This document shows, piece after piece, positions 62,552 through 64,000 of a DNA stretch of 64,000 nt (positions within the stretch are counted from its first letter, which is position 1; each line of letters starts with the position of its first letter). The stretch spans positions 16,210,501 to 16,274,500 of the forward strand of contig JAWUZG010000051.1 of assembly GCA_036785705.1 (NCBI GenBank). Reading direction: 5' to 3'. The stretch comes from Acanthornis magna. Taxonomy: Eukaryota > Chordata > Aves > Passeriformes > Acanthizidae. The translations under genes and the position numbers were made by a program. A model generated the notes under the pieces. The model searched no databases. It was not told where the DNA came from and saw nothing but the letters and a program-made list of their open reading frames with translations.

Positions 62552-64000
62552 AATTTGGGAAAGATCTGATTTTGCTACTTATTTTTCCTCTTACCTGCAT
62601 AAATGTGAGGAATTTTTACTAAAAATGCAGTGCTCTCTTCTCCCTGTTGCCAGATACCTGTCTCTATTTTAGTATCTCAAGCTCCTGCAATCTTCCTTAA
62701 CCAACAATCGCAGGAACTTTTTGAAAATTTCAGCTGTATGTATATTTTTTCCTGGAAGTCTCCCCTTCTGCCTGCTCGTATGCTGGCAGAAGGGAATTAA
62801 ATCCCCTGATGTCTGAGCTAATTTTTAAGAGAAGTATTACTTTTGTTCATGTTTTTCTTTCTAGAGAAAACTGCTTCCTATTTTATAGGATTTTATTTTA
62901 CTAAAATTGAGATATTACAATAAAACACTGGAAACATCATCTGTGGTTGGAATTATATAATTATCCTTTCACTGGGGAAGAAGTCATATTGAAGTAGGTG
63001 TATTGTTTCTGAGAGAGGAAAAATAAACTTCTTAGTAGATCTAAGAAGCCATAGGAGAAAACGATACTTTGTGTTATCTAAAGCATGCATTTTAAGGCAA
63101 TATAGTTACTCTCCAGAATAAATGACTGTGCTGGTGTAATGTAACTTGGTTGTTGGTGTTTTTTAACCATAGTAGAAATATTTTTTCAGTTGTTTGACAG
63201 TATGAGCTTGTGTTTTGCTTTGAGCAGGCAGAGGATGTGGTGCCTGGGTGCTTCCACTTTGGTTCACCCAAGCCTGCAGTCTGGCTGATTCAGCCTGCCT
63301 TTGGCACAGGCTGTCATGGCAAGGAGTTGCTCTGGCTGCTTTCATCTCCTTCCTCTGCCAGCCCGAGTGCTCACATTGCTTTGGGCAGCAGTTTTGTTCC
63401 TCCGGAAGCAGTTGTGCTGCAGCTCACCTTCAGATAGCGGTCATTTGATACCTGATACGAAGGCAGTTCGGTGTCAGATCAGGGGGAGGAATGAGAAGGC
63501 TGGGATTGCCCCTCTGGAGGCAGCCCATCCTGCACAGGCTGCAGCTCTGCCGTGCCATTGGGTGCGGGTTTGTGTTACACTTAGTGCCGCTTTCCTGGGA
63601 GTACAGGCAGTAAGGAACAGGCTTGTTCTCAGTTCTTTCCCTCCTCAGATCTAGCAACTGCCTGTCCTCAGGATGAGTCAGTTCAGCTTGCTGATTTGAG
63701 GCTTGCTTTATTTTGGAGACGGATTAGTTTGTCAGATCAGTAGACTAAACTGACTCATCCTCAGGCTACAAGACTGCCAGATTTGCTATGGCAGGAACAT
63801 GAAAGTGGGAAGTAAGACCATCTTTTTTTGGCAGTAGCCCCCACTTTGATCAGATTATGTATAATGTGAAAATGAGCTGTAGTTTCTCTGGTTACCTTAA
63901 ATAGCTATAGAGATGTTCAACATTTAGTTCTCTTGCTCTTCTTGCTCTACTATTTTTATTACTTTAAAAAATAAATAAATTTCAAAAGCAGGACTTGCCA
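62552..64000 (+). other. GSK3B intron 1, right end, with a GC-richer patch
   Basis: From about 63220 to 63660 the sequence is GC-richer and rich in CTG/CAG words, unlike the neighbouring intron. It contains overlapping open frames on both strands (for example 63301-63654). I do not recognise a family; an unlisted repeat or a regulatory element is possible. The AP-1 inverted repeat follows directly. Confidence 0.4.
63666..63765. promoter_or_regulatory. Inverted repeat carrying two AP-1 consensus sites
   Basis: The arms 63666-63683 and 63748-63765 are reverse complements at 17 of 18 positions. Each contains the AP-1 (Fos/Jun) core: TGAGTCA at 63674-63680 and TGACTCA at 63751-63757. The spacer is 64 bp. 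The pairing and motif are seen directly; enhancer activity is inferred. Confidence 0.5.

Overview
The window looks like bird nuclear DNA, probably a neoavian or songbird. Three observations support this. There are many CR1 LINE fragments carrying the avian 3' end and its ATTCTATG-type tail. There are three ~1 kb LTRs of families I recognise from bird genomes, two of them flanked by exact 5-bp target-site duplications. The one coding exon reads as the N-terminus of a vertebrate kinase. I see no bacterial-style operons, CRISPR array, rRNA or tRNA.

The only protein-coding gene I can support is GSK3B (glycogen synthase kinase-3 beta) on the + strand. Its first coding exon is at 20366-20453, inside a CpG island of about 18.6-20.6 kb. 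It ends in a GTGAGT splice donor. Everything from 20454 to 64000 appears to be the 5' part of intron 1, so that intron is at least 43.5 kb long here. I did not find exon 2.

Layout: 1-18257 is apparently intergenic. It holds low-complexity T-rich tracts, an old CR1 relic (about 2825-3110), a purine-rich tract with a long but unconvincing ORF (6757-7470), an LTR on the minus strand (7580-8688), a nested CR1-in-CR1 (9786-11680), and AT-rich single-copy-looking sequence. A CR1 3' end (18258-18547) abuts the CpG island. The island holds a GC box, a palindromic NRF1-type site, seven CCAAT/ATTGG pentamers in 336 bp, a long GC-rich and then purine-rich leader with several short upstream ORFs, and the GSK3B start. 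The intron holds further CR1 relics (33420-33640 and about 56100-57190, possibly 32150-32215), a second copy of the first LTR family in the opposite orientation (44645-45585), a different LTR (61498-62408), a (TA)16 microsatellite, a perfect 19-bp hairpin (62507-62551) and a palindromic pair of AP-1 sites near the right end.

I found no new biological system. The most useful leads are the promoter architecture (NF-Y array plus NRF1), the leader uORFs, the LTRs dated by their duplications, and the hairpin with its adjacent tandem duplication. Almost all other ORFs in this sequence are chance readings, repeats or shadows. I had no means to run alignments, so family names rest on recognition and positions on counting by eye.
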